Assembly (NCBI GenBank): GCA_026122225.1
Contig: JANEZZ010000793.1
Coordinates: 1,240,001-1,304,000 of the forward strand
Length of the DNA stretch: 64,000 nucleotides
Direction: 5' to 3'
Source: Heloderma charlesbogerti
Lineage: Eukaryota > Chordata > Lepidosauria > Squamata > Helodermatidae
Part shown: positions 10,521 to 24,620 of the stretch, piece by piece
How positions within the stretch are numbered: position 1 is the stretch's first letter
Layout of the letters: the number at the start of each line of letters is the position of its first letter
Notes under the pieces: model-generated
What the model saw: only the letters and a program-made list of their open reading frames with translations
Told to the model about the DNA's origin: nothing
The model's database searches: none
Position numbers and translations under genes: made by a program

Positions 10521-11700
10521 CTAGTGGCATTTGATGGCATATGAAGGGTGTAGCTAGAAGTAAATAATCAGCAACCATCACAGACATCTACAGACACACT
10601 TTCCACAGAACATGGGGCTATCTGAATCTTGTTCAAAACCAAAATAAACCACATTCTTCAGCCAACAATCCCTGGTGTTTTAATGTTGTGATTTATGTGA
10701 CGGAATATGCTAAATGTTTCGTGATTAGGCAACTGCCTACCAAATATAATCATGAAACCTTATTACTATAAGAAAATAACCCTTCTGTGCTTGTGCAGAG
10801 GAACTGGATTCTTTTCCATTCTGTCTGATAAAGAATTCTGTGTAAACAGAGAACTTGCATACTCCCAAACCAACAAAAGCTCACCTTTTGGGATCAACAT
10901 AGCAGTAGGTGAGAAAACTACAGGTGCAGTCAGGGCAAGTGATGCAAATGAAGCATGGCTTTTTTCAACAGAGGAAGTTAAACACATACTTTAATCTACC
11001 ACTGAAATCCATGAGATTTAAAAGTACTTAACTGTGTCTGGAGTGTATCAGCAGAAATGTGTCTGAAGTAACCAAAGGCCTAGGAACATTGTATATATTG
11101 TGATATGCAATGTTTTGAAAATATGTTGCACATTTCAGCAGCCTATAGATTAATACAAAACCCTGTAAAAAGTGAACAGTAAACAATAATTCTTTACAAT
11201 TTTTATATTTTTGACAGTGAAACAGCTCTTTTGATTTACAACAAACTGGAAGAAAATATACAAGTCTGGATAATATACTTCACAGGGTTTTCCAACAGGT
11301 TTCCAAGGGAACCAAGACAGAATTGAACAATTTTGCCTCTTCTTGTCGTGCTAAAGCATGCAAAATGCAGCAGCTAAAGTGATTCTTTCAGATTTTAAAC
11401 CAGCTTCTGACAGATAGTAGTTTCTAAAAGGGGCAAAAGGCATGGCTCCTTTAGGTAAGCACATTGATTTTGTTTACCCTAGTACCATCTCTGGTCAAAC
11501 AGGATTTTGGTGCTCTACCCCAAACTGTCAAAACTTGTTTACGACAGGTAATATTGGGCTGAGTGCATACATGAAAGACAACAATGCTACTCTTATCCAA
11601 CCTTCATCATTCAAACTACTATTGCCTGTCTCCAGTATAGTAGCCATAATATCACTGCTCATGATGGTCCTGTTACTCTGATACCTTCTTCTACAAAAAT
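10521..11700. other. Intergenic DNA, no gene recognised
   Basis: AT-rich and unassigned. A 22-23 bp word, agcagtaggtgagaaaacta(cag), occurs at about 10902 and also at about 9819 inside the L2 copy. This may be chance or a small L2 remnant. Confidence 0.45.
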
Positions 11701-11704
11701 CAAG

Positions 11705-12155
11705 ACAACATTGGCCCAATTCAGATGTAATAACAGACCACAGATGTTTGTTGTGACAATGAGCTTGCATAACCCTCAAGTTCTCAAGCTCCCCCTCCTT
11801 GGCAAATCTGAGAAGGATATTGAAAAATTCTGCTTTCACTTTTGAACTAACCATGGTTTCCTGTTACATTGAAACTCACAGATCTGCAGTTTATTCTAAC
11901 TGTGGTTAGTTCAAACAAACCAGGATCATACTGTGGTTTAAAATCCTGTTTTGTTAACTAACCACTGTTAGAACAAGCCACAGTTTCCCAAGGGAACCCT
12001 GATTAGTTCAAAAGTGGAAGCTTTCAATCTCTTTCTCACTTTCACAAAAGAGACAAGAGGGGAGGAGGCACACTTGAAGCAAAAGCTTATGAAGGCTCAT
12101 TCTTATAACAACGAGCCATGATTTGTTACTGCATTTGAGCCAACCCATTGTTTTA
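11705..12155. repeat. Foldback DNA-transposon-like element
   Basis: Has a left arm 'ttggcccaattcagatgtaataacagacc' and inverted matches on the right ('ttataacaacgagccatgatttgttactgcatttgagcca'). Internal pairing occurs around 'aaaccatggtttcc' and 'gtggttagttcaaac..gttaactaaccac'. No coding capacity. Classification uncertain. Confidence 0.5.
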
Positions 12156-12164
12156 GTCAGGGAT

Positions 12165-12300
12165 GGGCAAGTTGTGACCCTCCAGATATTTTGGCCTACA
12201 GCTCCCATGATCCCTCAACATTGGCTATGCTGACTAGGGCTGATGGGAGTTGTAGGCCCCCCAAAATCTGGAGGGCCGGCCACAAGTTGCCCAGCCCTGG
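12165..12300. repeat. Palindromic MITE (family B, 'ctccagat..agctcccatgatccc')
   Basis: A foldback element: ggcaagttgtgaccctccag at the left and 'ctggagggccggccacaagttgccc' at the right, with internal 'acagctcccatgatcc' and 'gctgatgggagttgtagg'. Related copies are at 20283-20402, 23735-23868, 24857-24998, 25692-25800 and 30245-30382. Confidence 0.75.
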
Positions 12301-12369
12301 TTTAGTAGACCAAATTAGATTAAAAGGGTTGATAAGGGCAAGAAGTTATACTAAGCAGTAAATCCACCA

Positions 12370-12560
12370 CACAATTCCTTCATTTGTCACATTTCTGTCC
12401 TGCCCTTCTGAGGAAGTCAGGACATTATACATGAGGTTATCCTATTTTATCCCCACAACAGTGCTGTGAGGTAAACATCTGGGAGAGCAAATTGCCCAAG
12501 GCCATCCAGTGAGTTTTACGATAAAATAGGGAGTCTTCCTGGCCCATGTGCCACACTCTA
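12370..12560 (-). repeat. CORE/MIR-like SINE fragment
   Basis: The minus strand has the 'cactggatggccttgggcaa' core, then 'acctcacagcactgttgtgg', and the L2-like tail. It lacks the tRNA head. Confidence 0.65.
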
Positions 12561-12630
12561 CCACACACTGAATGTCTACCTTTCATGTCATACAATAAAT
12601 TAATGAGGGGGGAGAGGAAATGTCTATCAA

Positions 12631-12636
12631 TTTATT
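12631..12636 (-). other. HEPHL1: Candidate HEPHL1 polyadenylation signal
   Basis: AATAAA on the minus strand (tttatt on +), about 460 bp past the HEPHL1 stop codon. An ATTAAA variant lies at 12679-12684. Either could end the 3' UTR; transcript data are needed to choose. Confidence 0.4.
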
Positions 12637-13096
12637 CTTATTTAGTCTGAAGTAACTATGGAAGTCAGTACATCCATATTTAATACCTGAGGAAAACTTA
12701 CAATGATTTTCTTGAGGTGAGAGAAGTCCAGATCATGCTCGTGATATTATAGTTTCAAATCATTCTATCCTTTCTCCAAGGAATTCACTTGTCAAATGTT
12801 CGCTGTTGCCCCAAAATTAATCTGGCTTCTGGATTGAGTATAGATCTTCACAGGACCCAATTCAGATCCATTTTGGGCCCTAGATTTTGGGGGGCCTGGT
12901 TTAAAATAAATGCATTGGGGGTGGGTGTTCCCCAAGTTGGAATCAATTAAGCCAACATCTCTAGTTTTTTCCGAACAATAATCCTCCTCAGATGTATTTC
13001 ATCGTAGCAACAGTTGTAGTCTGTCTGTAAATATAACATGCTTGTTTGTTTTTGGTCTCACCTCAAGGTATACCAACATTCCTTTGTGCAGTCAGT

Positions 13097-13299
13097 TTAG
13101 AGGGGCTCCACTGAAAGATTAGATTTGTGATTGATGGAGCTATAATAGCCTCTTTTTTTCTGACAAACAATAACGAGCATAAGGATCAAGACGGCTGCCA
13201 AAAGCACAAGTCCAGTGAGAAAAAGAGCTTTGAGGGCTGAGCTTGCTTCTTCCAGGCCCAGAGTTTCCCCCAAGAATTCTACTCCTGCTCTACCATTAC
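13097..13299 (-). CDS. HEPHL1: HEPHL1 last coding exon (exon 20): membrane anchor and tail
   Basis: 203 bp to the TAA at 13097-13099, acceptor AG at 13300-13301. It encodes a short linker ('[18 protein letters not shown]'), a hydrophobic helix of about 23 residues ('[20 protein letters not shown]'), a basic stop-transfer 'QKKRG', and a short cytoplasmic tail ending SVEPL. The first two bases complete a glycine codon begun in the previous exon. Membrane anchorage is seen; a type I orientation is inferred from the family. Confidence 0.92.
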
Positions 13300-16200
13300 C
13301 TGTTGAAAGAAAGAGGCATTTGTGAGAAATGTATCACATCCCTAATTGTTTGGAATCTACGTCAGAAACAGTGAGAGGAAATTCACACATTTTTTAAAAA
13401 GTTGTCCACCTAATAAGTTTTAAATGTACACTTGGATACACAAATTATGAACAAGAAGTGGGAACAAACTTGTAATTGCAAATGTGTGTCATACACATTC
13501 ACTCAACAGGGTGTCATACCAGGCCTGTTGAATGCAGTTTCAGTGGCAAACCTGGGTTTGCTCCATGTAATGTGTGAATGGCCCCAAAGTCATACCTTTT
13601 ATACCTTTTCCAGTCTTGGCGTTATCAGTAAATGCATCATATACTGTGGTTATGGCCACATGTCCTAAACCATCTGAGTAAAAAAAAGGAAAGAAAAATT
13701 GGGTCTTATTAATAAGTACAATTTTAGCATTTTGCTCTGCCAAGTGTATTGTTGTTTTCTAACAAGGCAATCCTATACATGTTTACGCAGAAGTAAGTCT
13801 TCTGGTTTTCAGTGAAGCTTACTCCCAGGTAAGGTATACACACTTACCTGAGAGTAAGCTCCACTGAAAACCAGAAGATTTACTTCTGAGAAGACATGAA
13901 TAGGATTGCACTGATAGTGTCTTTAGTAGAAATCCACATTTAGGGCACAATTATATGCATGTTCAGACAAGGGGGAAAAAACCCTACAACTCCCAGCATG
14001 CCACGGACAATATGGTTGGCTGGGGTAGGCTGGGAGTTGTGAGACTTATTTCTGTCTAAACATGCACTCTCAATCAGTCTAGCTCTCTGAAGAGTACCCT
14101 TCCCAAGAGTAGCTTTAAATGCAACCCGTTTCTACCTTGATTTAAAAACAGTTTAGCTTGCAGTTGAACATGCTTTGTATAATTTCATGGCAATGAACAG
14201 AAGTCACATTGTACCAAGAAAATAATAAATCCAAGTTGTGTACACAGCCATTCAGCATTCATTTGTTTACAGTATTTCTAGACCACTTTTCTCCATGTAC
14301 TTCCAAAACAGTTTAAAATATTAAAAAACCAGCATAAAAACAATTATTAAGCTAAGAACAATAAAGTAATATTCAACAAATATTTCAGCACAGCTTTCAG
14401 CACAGCTGAAGAAAACTTCTAAAAGAGCTTAGCTCCTAAAAGCATGGTTTAAAAAAAAAAAAAAGCTTCACTTGCTTCTAGGAAGATGACAGAGAGGAGA
14501 AAAAATGAACATCTCCATGGGAGGGCATTCCAGAATTCTGAAGTCACTGCAGAAAAGGCTCTGCTTCCTGTGGAAGCTAATCTACTAGCATCAGCATAAG
14601 ATGGTACTTCCAGCAAAGTACCATGAGGGACACTCACATAGAAGATGTTCCCTGAGTTAGCAGAGATAGCTGGATGTATTGCAATATGCGAATGAGGAAC
14701 TGGACATATTAGGGAGGTAGATGCTGTAGATTAGACCAGATCCCCATGACGTGCCGATACAGCCATGAGGTTTACAAACTTGTACTTTAATTTAATGAAG
14801 GGATGCATGAGGAAAGGAGAATCTCAACTGATTCTGGCTCCCAGGTCACGTTCCGTGGCTTGCAGGATAATGGTCTAAATGAAGATTTCTTAGCCCTCTG
14901 ACAACATGCACTGACCCACTGTTTTTCATCTGTGTGGTCTTAATTATTCACTTAGGCTCCAGTTCTGTCTCTTTTCCTACATGAAATATATTATGTCATG
15001 AGTAATCCCAGTGAATGGGCAAGGAACTCTTGAAAGTAGTTTATACTTGGAGCATTAAGTCAGGTCCTGTTGTTGGACCTAAGCGATGATGGGGAAAGGG
15101 TAAGTCTGAAAGTCTGAATTTCTCTAAGCTAAAATGTTCAGACTTTGGTTCACAATGTAGATCATGACTGTATCTTCCAGTCTGAGCAACCGAGAGCCGT
15201 TAAGCTGTTTTCATCTTTTGGCATGCGATGTAAGGCTGGACAGCTTTATGAGGCCTTACTCAGCCAGGAAGCCTAGCTAAAAAATGGCAAAGAAGAACTG
15301 ACATTAAAACTACCACGAACTCATAATCTTTGCTGATAACAGGCACCCGCTTTGTTGGCGCCCAGTAAAACTTGACAGTATAAAGAAAGTTACAAAATAC
15401 TACCTTGGCTTGGTCATCAATTAAGTACAAAGAGCTGATATTTTTAATTGGAATATTAACATTGAAATTGGCTTTGATAAAATTAATTGAGATGGAAAAA
15501 TAGTAAGAGAGGAATAAATATATGCAATTTTGAACAAAGGCATTTTAACCTTCAATTCTTCACTCATAGCTTTTAAACACTGCCTGTTTTGAGGCAGGGA
15601 GATAGAATTTCCTAGGAGGAGGGCTTTTTCTGCTGTGGCTCATTCCAGCTCTGGAATGAGCTCCCTAGTGAGGTTCGCCTGGCACCTACATTGTATTCCT
15701 TTCAGCGCCAGGTGAAGACCTTTTTATTTTCCCAGGCATTTTAGCATTTTAGCTTTCTAAACTTTTAGCTTTGCTGTTTTAAATCTGTATTTTAAACTCC
15801 TGCACTGCTGCTAGGTTTTATTGTGGTTGTATTGTTATATTGTGGTTTTAATGTTCTATATATTTTAAATTGTTTTATTGTGTGCTGTTTGGTTTTAATT
15901 TTTGTGAACTGCCCAGAGAGCTTCGGCTATTGGGAGGTATAGAAATGAAATAAACAAACAAACAAATAATAAATAAATAAATAAATTTTGGATGTATTTT
16001 TCTACTGTGAGTAGAATTTGGAATCCAGACTGATTTGGAAACAAGGGGTGCTCTGGGCTCATGCCTCTGGAACTGGCCTTGGTCAGACTTTACCCCAGGG
16101 TGGGAAACCTGTAGTCCTCCACAAGTTGCCACAGCCAACATGGGCAATGTTCAGGGACTATGGGAGTTGTAGGCCAGTGGTGTACAGCCTAAAGCCTGCA

Positions 16201-19200
16201 TGTAGCCCTTTGCCATTACTTGTGCAGCCTGCAGAAGCCCTGTCCATTTTCCCCTGCAGCTCAGCTGATCAACTGAGCTGCAGGGAAAACACCACTGTTA
16301 CCGCGATGCTATATGCAACACTGGAACAGTGATCCTAATCAGGATTGTGGAGGGGGGAAGGCTAAGCCTCCTGCAGCAACCCGAAAGCAGCCAGGATAAT
16401 TTAATTTCATTTATTACATCTCTGTTCCACCCAAAACCCAAAGCTCTTTGGGCAGTTTACAAAAATTAAAACCTTTAAAATACATTATAAAAACCATTTA
16501 CATATAAACAGACAGCACACACAGAGACATGCATATATCACACAATTTTAAACAACCAACAGTTAGAAAAATCCAGGACCCGATTAAAACCTCATCATAT
16601 GCTGTCAAATGCCTGAGGGAAGAGGAAGGTCTTAACCTGGCACTGAAAAGATAACAATGTTGGTACCAGGTGGGTCTCATTGGGGAGATCATTCCAGAAT
16701 TGGGGGGGGGGTACCACTGAGAAGGTCCTCTCCCTTGTTGCCTTTGGAGGAAGAACCTGGAGGAGGGGCTTAGATGATGACCGTAGTGTACAGGTAGGTT
16801 CATGCCAGGAGAGGCATTCCATTAGGCACTGTAGTCCCAAGCAGCATATCGTCACCTTATTTTATTTTATTATATTTCTATACTGCCCAGTAGTCAAAGC
16901 TCTCTGGGCAGTTCACAAAAATTTACTGCTGTTAATGGTGGTGAGAAAGCAACCCTGAAGTGGCCCATCCCTTGTGTGTGTGTACGTGTGCATATAGAAT
17001 CATAGAATAGTAGGGTTGGAAGGGGCCTACAAGGCCATCGAGTCCAACCCCCTGCTCAATGCAGGAATCCAAGTCAGAGCATCCCTGACAAATGGCAGTC
17101 CAGCCTCATCTTGAAGGCCTCCAGTGTGGGAGAGCCCACCACCTCCCCAGGTAATTGGTTCCATTGTCGTATTGCTCTTACAGGAAGTTTTTCCTGATGT
17201 TCAGCCGGAATCTGGCTTCCTGTAACTTGAGCACATTATTCCATGTCCTGCACTCTGGGATGATCAAGAAGAGATCCTGGCCTTCTTCTCTGTGACAACC
17301 TTTCAAGTACTTGAAGAGTGCTATCAGATCTCCCCTCAGCCTTCTCTTCTCAAGGCTAAACATGCCCAGTTCTTTCAGTCTCTCTTCATAGGGCTTTGTT
17401 TCCAGTCCCCTGATCATCTTTGTTGCCCTCCTCTGAACCCTCTCCAGTTTGTCTGCATCCTTCTTAAAGTGTGGTGCCCAGAACTGGACACAGTACTCCA
17501 GATGAGGCCTAACCAGTGCTGAGTAGAGGGGAACTAGTACTTCATGTGATTTGGAAGCTATGCTTCTATTAATGCAGCCCAAAAGAGCATTTGCCTTTTT
17601 GGCAGTCACATCACATTGTTGGCTCATATTCAGCTTGTGATCGACAACAATTCCAAGATCCTTCTCACTTGTAGTGTTGTTGAGCCACGTATCCCCCATC
17701 TTGTAACTGCATTTGGTTTCTTTTTCCTAGATGTAGAACTTGGCATTTATCCCTATTACATGTCATTCTGTTGTTTTCTGCCCAGCGCTCCAGTCTATCC
17801 AGATCACTTTGAGTTTTGTTTCTGTCTTCCAAAGTATTAGCTATCCCACCCAATTTTGTGTCATCTGCAAATTTGATCAGCATTCCCTGCACCTCCTCCT
17901 CCAAGTCATTCATAAAAATGTTGAAGAGCACTGGGCCCAGGACTGAGCCCTGCGGTACCCCACTCGTTACCTCTCCCCAGTTTGAGAAGGTCCCATTGAT
18001 AAGCACTCTTTGAGTCTGATTCTGTAGCCAACTGTGGATCCACCGGATCGTTGTTTCATCTAGCCCACTTTGAGCTAGTTTGCTCATCAGGATCTCATGG
18101 GACACTTTGTCGAAATGTTGACTTTGTCATGGGGCACTTCACTTTGCTGAAGTCGAGGTATATGATGTCTACAGCATTCCCATGGTCCACAAGGGAGGTT
18201 ACTTGATCAAAAAATGAGATCAGATTTGTCTGGCAGGACTTGTTTTTGACAAATCCATATGTGTGGCCCTTGGTCTGCTAGCCAACCAGATAAGGCTGTC
18301 AGGACTGGAAAGGTTGTGCACCCCTATTGAACGTCAAGAGCATCAAGAGGGCCATAAGTTCCCAGCACTCCTGGTTTACCCCAACACCAGCTGCAAACCA
18401 GCTTTTACCAGTTCTTATTACCTGATCTGATGATAGTATAGGTTGTTTCCATCCCAGCATGAATGTGATCGTGGACGTGACAATGTAGAAGCCATGTCCC
18501 AGGATTAAATGCTACAAGTTCTACCGTCTGAAAGGTCCCAGGAAAGAGGTCATACACATCTCCTCTGTGATCATGATCCATCTGTAGCAACATGGGAGAG
18601 CATCGTCAAGGTCTTCCACTTCTAGGAAGTCAAACCTTATCTCAAGCTGGCAAAAGTAGTACTCCCAAGAAGCTCTGGAATTCTGTGCTGTAGAAATTCC
18701 AAACTTCTGCCACCTCTCCACTCTCAAATGAGACTGTGCTGACCAAATATGCAGATCTTTGGGCGCAGCTGCATGTTTCAAACCCCTTTCTGCACACAAG
18801 AATCTTTGGATCAGATGACCATAGAAATGATGAAAACTAGAGTATATCGTGGCACAAAAGGGAGGCTGGATGACTGAGGAGCACTCAGCATCCGAACAGG
18901 CTTTGGCTGGCTGCCCAGATGCAACAATGCAGAATCAGTGCCAGCATCTTATGGGGGTATCCTCTGAGGTTACTGCAAAGAATTGGGAGGGGGGTACAAT
19001 CCAGCCTAAGGCTCACTGATTTCAGCGGGAGACAGAACCACACTATTAACTCCCCCGTAATGGACACTGAAACAATTAACTTTGAATCATGCCCTCTGTT
19101 TTGTTTTGTTTCTTAGAACTCTGAGAAGATGAACCCCCCACCCCTTAGGGATTTTAAAACTAACTATTTCTTTCAGCTTTGAGGCAAAACGCTCTGGCAT

Positions 19201-22200
19201 GAAATCCAGAGGTGGATTTAGACTGAACACTTGTTAAGGAAAAAGGATTTGTCCATAATCGCTTAATTGTCTCCGGGGAAAAAAAGACCAGTTATACCAC
19301 TCAAACAGTTAAAAACCCTGAATTAAGAACTGCCTCAGATGACGTTTTTTAAATGATAGTTTGCAGTCTTCACTTTCTTGTAATTAATGACACTCCTACT
19401 GAGATATATTCTGAACCTGATTAGGGAAAACGTGTGAAGAGCAGGAGCGCTCCAGCTCTGCCCCTGTCCTCTGTCATGTTTGTCATCCTCAGCTTGTGGA
19501 GGGCGACTGTCTGAAGAGGAGAGTCTATTCTCCACCCAATCAAGAATGCAGATTTGCCCTATTCAGGTTCAGAACACCTGAATAGGGCTTATGAGTCCAT
19601 CTGGAATTATCTGAACGTATGGGTTCTGATCCAGATATCGCCACAGCTATATAGTATATAGCAGTCCAAGCTGCATACAGCAGCTCAAGGCAACCATTGC
19701 TGTCATCAGCCCACAGCAATGGTTGAAGATGTGCATTCCCATCCACACTGAAGATATGCATCCACATGCCGTTTCTAATCCAGCAAAGGGATTTGCTCAT
19801 GGAGGCAGCTTCCACATATGTATCTCTCTTGATGGACTGAGATGATGGGATATATTCCAGGTTCATTATGCTTATTAAAAAGCAGCTCATTTTAGCAGTT
19901 GATCTAAAGGTTTTACATTATATTACTAATGTTAAACTGCTAATTTCCCACTTATTTCAAGATGTATGTGTATATATCTGGTGCATCTGTAGAAACTTCA
20001 GTATCTCTCAGAAAGCTAGTGCTTTGTTCAGAAATCATTAACTGTAACGCAAATGGTACTTTATACCAACCTTGAAGAGAAAGCTCTCTCCATGGAAATG
20101 GACAGTATGGAGGTCAATTTCATTTCCCATTCCTATCAGGTACCAGTTTGTGTTTTCCCCTTCATTCATGGTTAATCCATGGAGATTGCCATAGATCTTT
20201 CCATTGATTGCTGCAAAGAATTAAGGGAGAGGAACAAACAAATTTATCACGATGTTTCACTGCACACTGAAACCAGGGTTGAAGAACTGGTGGCTTTCAA
20301 GATGTTGTTGCACCACAACTCCGATCATCTCTGAAAATTGCCCATGTTGCCTGGGGCTGATGGGAGTTGTAGTCCAAAAAATCTGGAAGACCCCAGGGCC
20401 CCCAGCCCAGAGGTACTGATTATTCAAAATGTCTGTCCTTTCCAGAATGATTAACTTGGAGCCAGAAGTTGCATGAGAGGAAGGCACTTCCACTGGTGCA
20501 AGAGGCAGTCTGATTTCTCCCTTCTCCCAGTTACAGAGCCTTTCTACACAAAGCTTTATTGTGCACTCATCATTGCTTACACATGGTAGTTTGTGGGTGC
20601 TTTACACAACATTGCCATCCTCCAGGACCTCTCCCATGTTCTGCAACCATCATTGCGTTTGTTTCTTAAGAGGTGTTGTGCCTACATTTGGGATGAAGGA
20701 GGATGCAGAATGCCTTAGCCTGAAAGTGTTTGGGGAGAGGCCCAGCACATGGGCAGGCAGAAGATATCTGCAGCTTGACCTGGCTGGCCTCACTTACCAA
20801 TCAGCCTCTGCATAAAAGACAAGTCTCAAACTCAGTTCAGGTGCTGGAAGCAATTTTTGATGCTCCTCCATAGCAGAAAATGTTGCTGAACATAAGAGCA
20901 TAAGAAGAGCCATGCTGGATCAGACCAAGGGTCCATCTAGCCCAGCATTCTGTTCACACAGTGGCCAACCAGCTGTCGAATGGGAACGCACAAGCAGGGC
21001 GTGAGTGCAAAAGCACCCTCCCACCCATGTTCCCCAGCAACTGGAGTACATAGGCTCACCGCCTCTGGTACTGGAGGTAGCACATAGCCATCAGGACTAG
21101 TAGCCATTGTTAGCCTTCTCTAGGAATTTGCCCAACCCCCTTTTAAAGCCATCCAAATTGGTGGCCATCACTAAATCCTGTGATAGTGAATTCTATAGTT
21201 TAAATATACGCTGTGTGAAGAAGTCCTTCCTTGTATCTGTCCTGAATCTCTGACTAATCAGCTTCATAGGATGGCCCCGGGTTCCAGTACTTTGAGAGAG
21301 GGAGAAAAATGTCTCTGGCTCTGATTATTCTCAAACCCAGAATGACTCTGACTATTCTTCAGCATGTCCCTATATCTGGTTTTATTTTCCTTAGCTTCGG
21401 ACTGATACTCTTGGCTTCTTGACCTTGGACTGTTTAGTGACTAATGCTAGCTTGTGCTTATCACTCAACTCAAGTAATTTAAGGCAACAGGAAAGTCTGG
21501 TATTATTTAGAAATGGTGGAATGAGAGTCTTGTGTAATTGTGCAATTCTGCTATACCACAGTGCCATCGAGTGGTTGTATAATGAAGCAGATAGAAAGGC
21601 AGAGAAAGAAAAACGATGGAGAAAAGCACTTGTAAAGGGGCCAATCTTAATCCCGCAAAGAATCCGGAAGCCAAAGCCTTGGTAAAGATGCGTGATAAAA
21701 GCCTCAAGTAGAAGTGAGAGAGAGCTTCGGCTATTGGGCGGTATAGAAATGAAATAAATAAATAAATAAATAAATAAAGTGCCCACAGTCCCATGCCACA
21801 TACAGTGCCATTGTACAGGATCCCTTGACCCTTAGGAGCAGCTTTTCAAGGCACACAAGGTCCTGTAGGTCCAAGAAGGAGGCAGAAAGAAAATCGTTTT
21901 GCATACTTGTAGAACTCTACTTGCATGTCTTTGGATCTAAGCCTTTATTTCCAAGATCTGCTGTGAAGGTCTCTCCTCTTGTTTTCAACACAATTATGAA
22001 ATAAAATGTAAAGTGGAGTCTGTTCAGATATTCCTTGTTTGAATGTTTTCCCATACAAAAGCTTCCCATGCATGGAAAACTAGCTTACCAGGGTGGAGGC
22101 CAGAACCGCTCTCCTTAGTCTCTCAATTGCATTGAGCACGCAATGTAAAGTGTTAAAGTAGAGTCCCAAGAAAGCTGTATTACGTGATTATTTTGAATGT

Positions 22201-24541
22201 CTAGATTTGCTCTTGCTTTGTGAATAGTACATTGTGAGAGTGTACAATGGCAAACTTGAATGTTTCACAAAACACTATTTTAAAAAGTAATCCTCTTACT
22301 CTATATACTAAACAACGTACCATGCATGTTGTTCCCTTCCACAAAATCATCAGTGCCATTGAATTCTTTAGGATTCTTCTGTAGATATTTCTCAATGTTT
22401 TCATTCAAATACCAGGACTCATTTTCATCAAAGACCAGGAAGAGAAGAGCAAATTCACGGTCAATGTCTGTCCTTACACCCTTCTCATTTAGCACTCCTT
22501 TTCTGCAAATTATAAGTGGTCCAATCAAACCACTGTACATGTCCTGGAATTAAAGAAGAGAGAAGGGAAAACAGGAGAACGTTTTGTTTTTAGGAGAGAT
22601 CATTATATATATATTCTTCTACTGCAATTATTTTAAAAAAACAACAACAATTTTTTTAAAAAACAAAAGGCCACTAAAATAACTGTGATAACGAAGAGCC
22701 ATGCCTGAGAAAACAATGTGGCAATGCTTTAGAAGAGTATTTATTACAGTTGTTTATTAACGGCCCGATCCTAATGCTCTTGAACAGCTTTCCAAGGTGG
22801 GATTAGGATGGGGTGAAGGTGCCTTTTTGTTGGGTGTGTGTGTGGGGGGAGTCCTCCCTAGCAGCCCCCAGTATGCTTGAAGAAAGTTACACAGGCATAG
22901 GTCTATCACTGCTGGTGTTCCTGCTGGTGATAGGCCCCAAACCACAGCATGCCAAGGACAGCTCTGGATCTGCTGTAAAGGTCCCAGATTGGGCACAATA
23001 ACCTGCCCTTGATTTCAATGGAAGGGAAATTCCAGAAATTGAGATTTGCCAGGCTGAAAAGCTCAGAAAAGACCCCCCCACACACACATCTGGCCCTGGC
23101 TGGTGTGATATGTCCAAGCTTTGGAAATGGTCGATTGGCCACTTCTGGGGATGGATGGACTCACCCCAGCCCGCCCGCTCACCAGATTCCTTCCGGCTGC
23201 CTGACCCTGCTTGCTGTGTGCAGTGAGCTGCCAGGCAGTCCATGGGCGAGTGGCGCACGGCTTCCTGATCCCTCACTGACCTTGGCCTTTTTCATAAGGG
23301 CCTTTTTATGCAAACAGCTGCTGTAAAGCAGCCCACTTATGCAAGATTACAGGCATAAATGGCCTATTAGACCATTTATGCCTGTAATTTTTGCGTAAAT
23401 TGGCTGCTTTAGGGCCGCCATTTGCATAAAATAGCTCTTTATGAAAAAGACCAAGCCACTGTTTTGCAGCTCAGGGATTGAGGATCCCTGCGCTTGCCCG
23501 ACTTGGCATGAACTGAGTTGGGCAAGCTCAGGGATCTGCAGACTGGTATCTGGGGGGCTGAACCAGTGAGAAATTGCTAGGCCTTGAACCCCAAACAGAT
23601 ACCCACAACATCACTAGTCACTTCATTCCTCTCCCCTCATTTAGGATTGCTGTGTAAATCTTCAGTCCTTTGTACACTTCCATTGGAGTAAATGCCACCG
23701 AACACAATGGGACTTACTTCCAATCAAACATGTATAGCAGCCTTCTCCAATCTGGTTCCCTCCAGATATGCTGGACTACAACTCCCGGCATGGCTAGCTA
23801 AAGCATGCTGGGAGTTGTAGTCCAACACATCTGGAGGTCACCGGGTTGGGAAAGGCTGATATATAGGATTGCACAGCATGTCACTTGTCCTCGTAGAAAA
23901 TGTGTAGTTGAGTTGTTCAAGGCTGAATTGTGAAAAGCAGTGTTTGTTCTGATTGTTTCTTCCAATTTATTTCTATCTGCTTGTTAGAGACAAAAAAGCA
24001 TCACTTGTGAAAGCACTGTAACAGAGTCTCGACCTCACTTCAGTCAAGCCCTTTATTTTAATACATAGACCTCAAGGAGAGGCATAACTACAGAAGCCGT
24101 GAAATACAATACGAAATTGTTATTTTCAAATAGGAGCAAAATTCCTGAGAGGAAAGTTCTTACATCCCATTAGGAGAAATGCTACTCTAGAGATAATGCC
24201 TGCATTTCATACTCCATGGCATAAAAGCTCTTGTTGTATTTTATAAGTGGTTCCATTACATAAACAGCAGGGCTTGCAGCTATGTCCAAGGATTTTAAAA
24301 TTTCCATCCTATGTAAGCCCCCTCCTCTGATTTCCAGTTCATATGGATGTTTAACCCCTTTCTCCCCAGCTGCAACCCCAACAAAAAACACCCCCACTTA
24401 AGACAATTAGAAATAAAAAGCTGCTCCCACGGGCACTAATTGGTTTTTTTTTCCTGTTGCTAATTGCAGTGTGAGAGAGGTGATTTTTCCTGGGGGAGAG
24501 AAGGGTTAAACCTCACCTCCCCATGGAATGCAGTCCTGATG

Positions 24542-24586
<45 letters not shown>

Positions 24587-24589
24587 CGC

Positions 24590-24620
<31 letters not shown>

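Noticed and set aside
11442..11681. Plus-strand frame with a hydrophobic C-terminus
   Set aside because: Intergenic, no splice or homology support; an A/T-rich composition easily yields hydrophobic codons.
18600..18799. Open frame extending HEPHL1 exon 19 upstream
   Set aside because: A good acceptor at 18582-18583 joins exon 18 in frame, and the upstream residues do not resemble the ferroxidase family.
24546..24620. CRISPR-like or regulatory repeat array
   Set aside because: Simple dinucleotide microsatellite.
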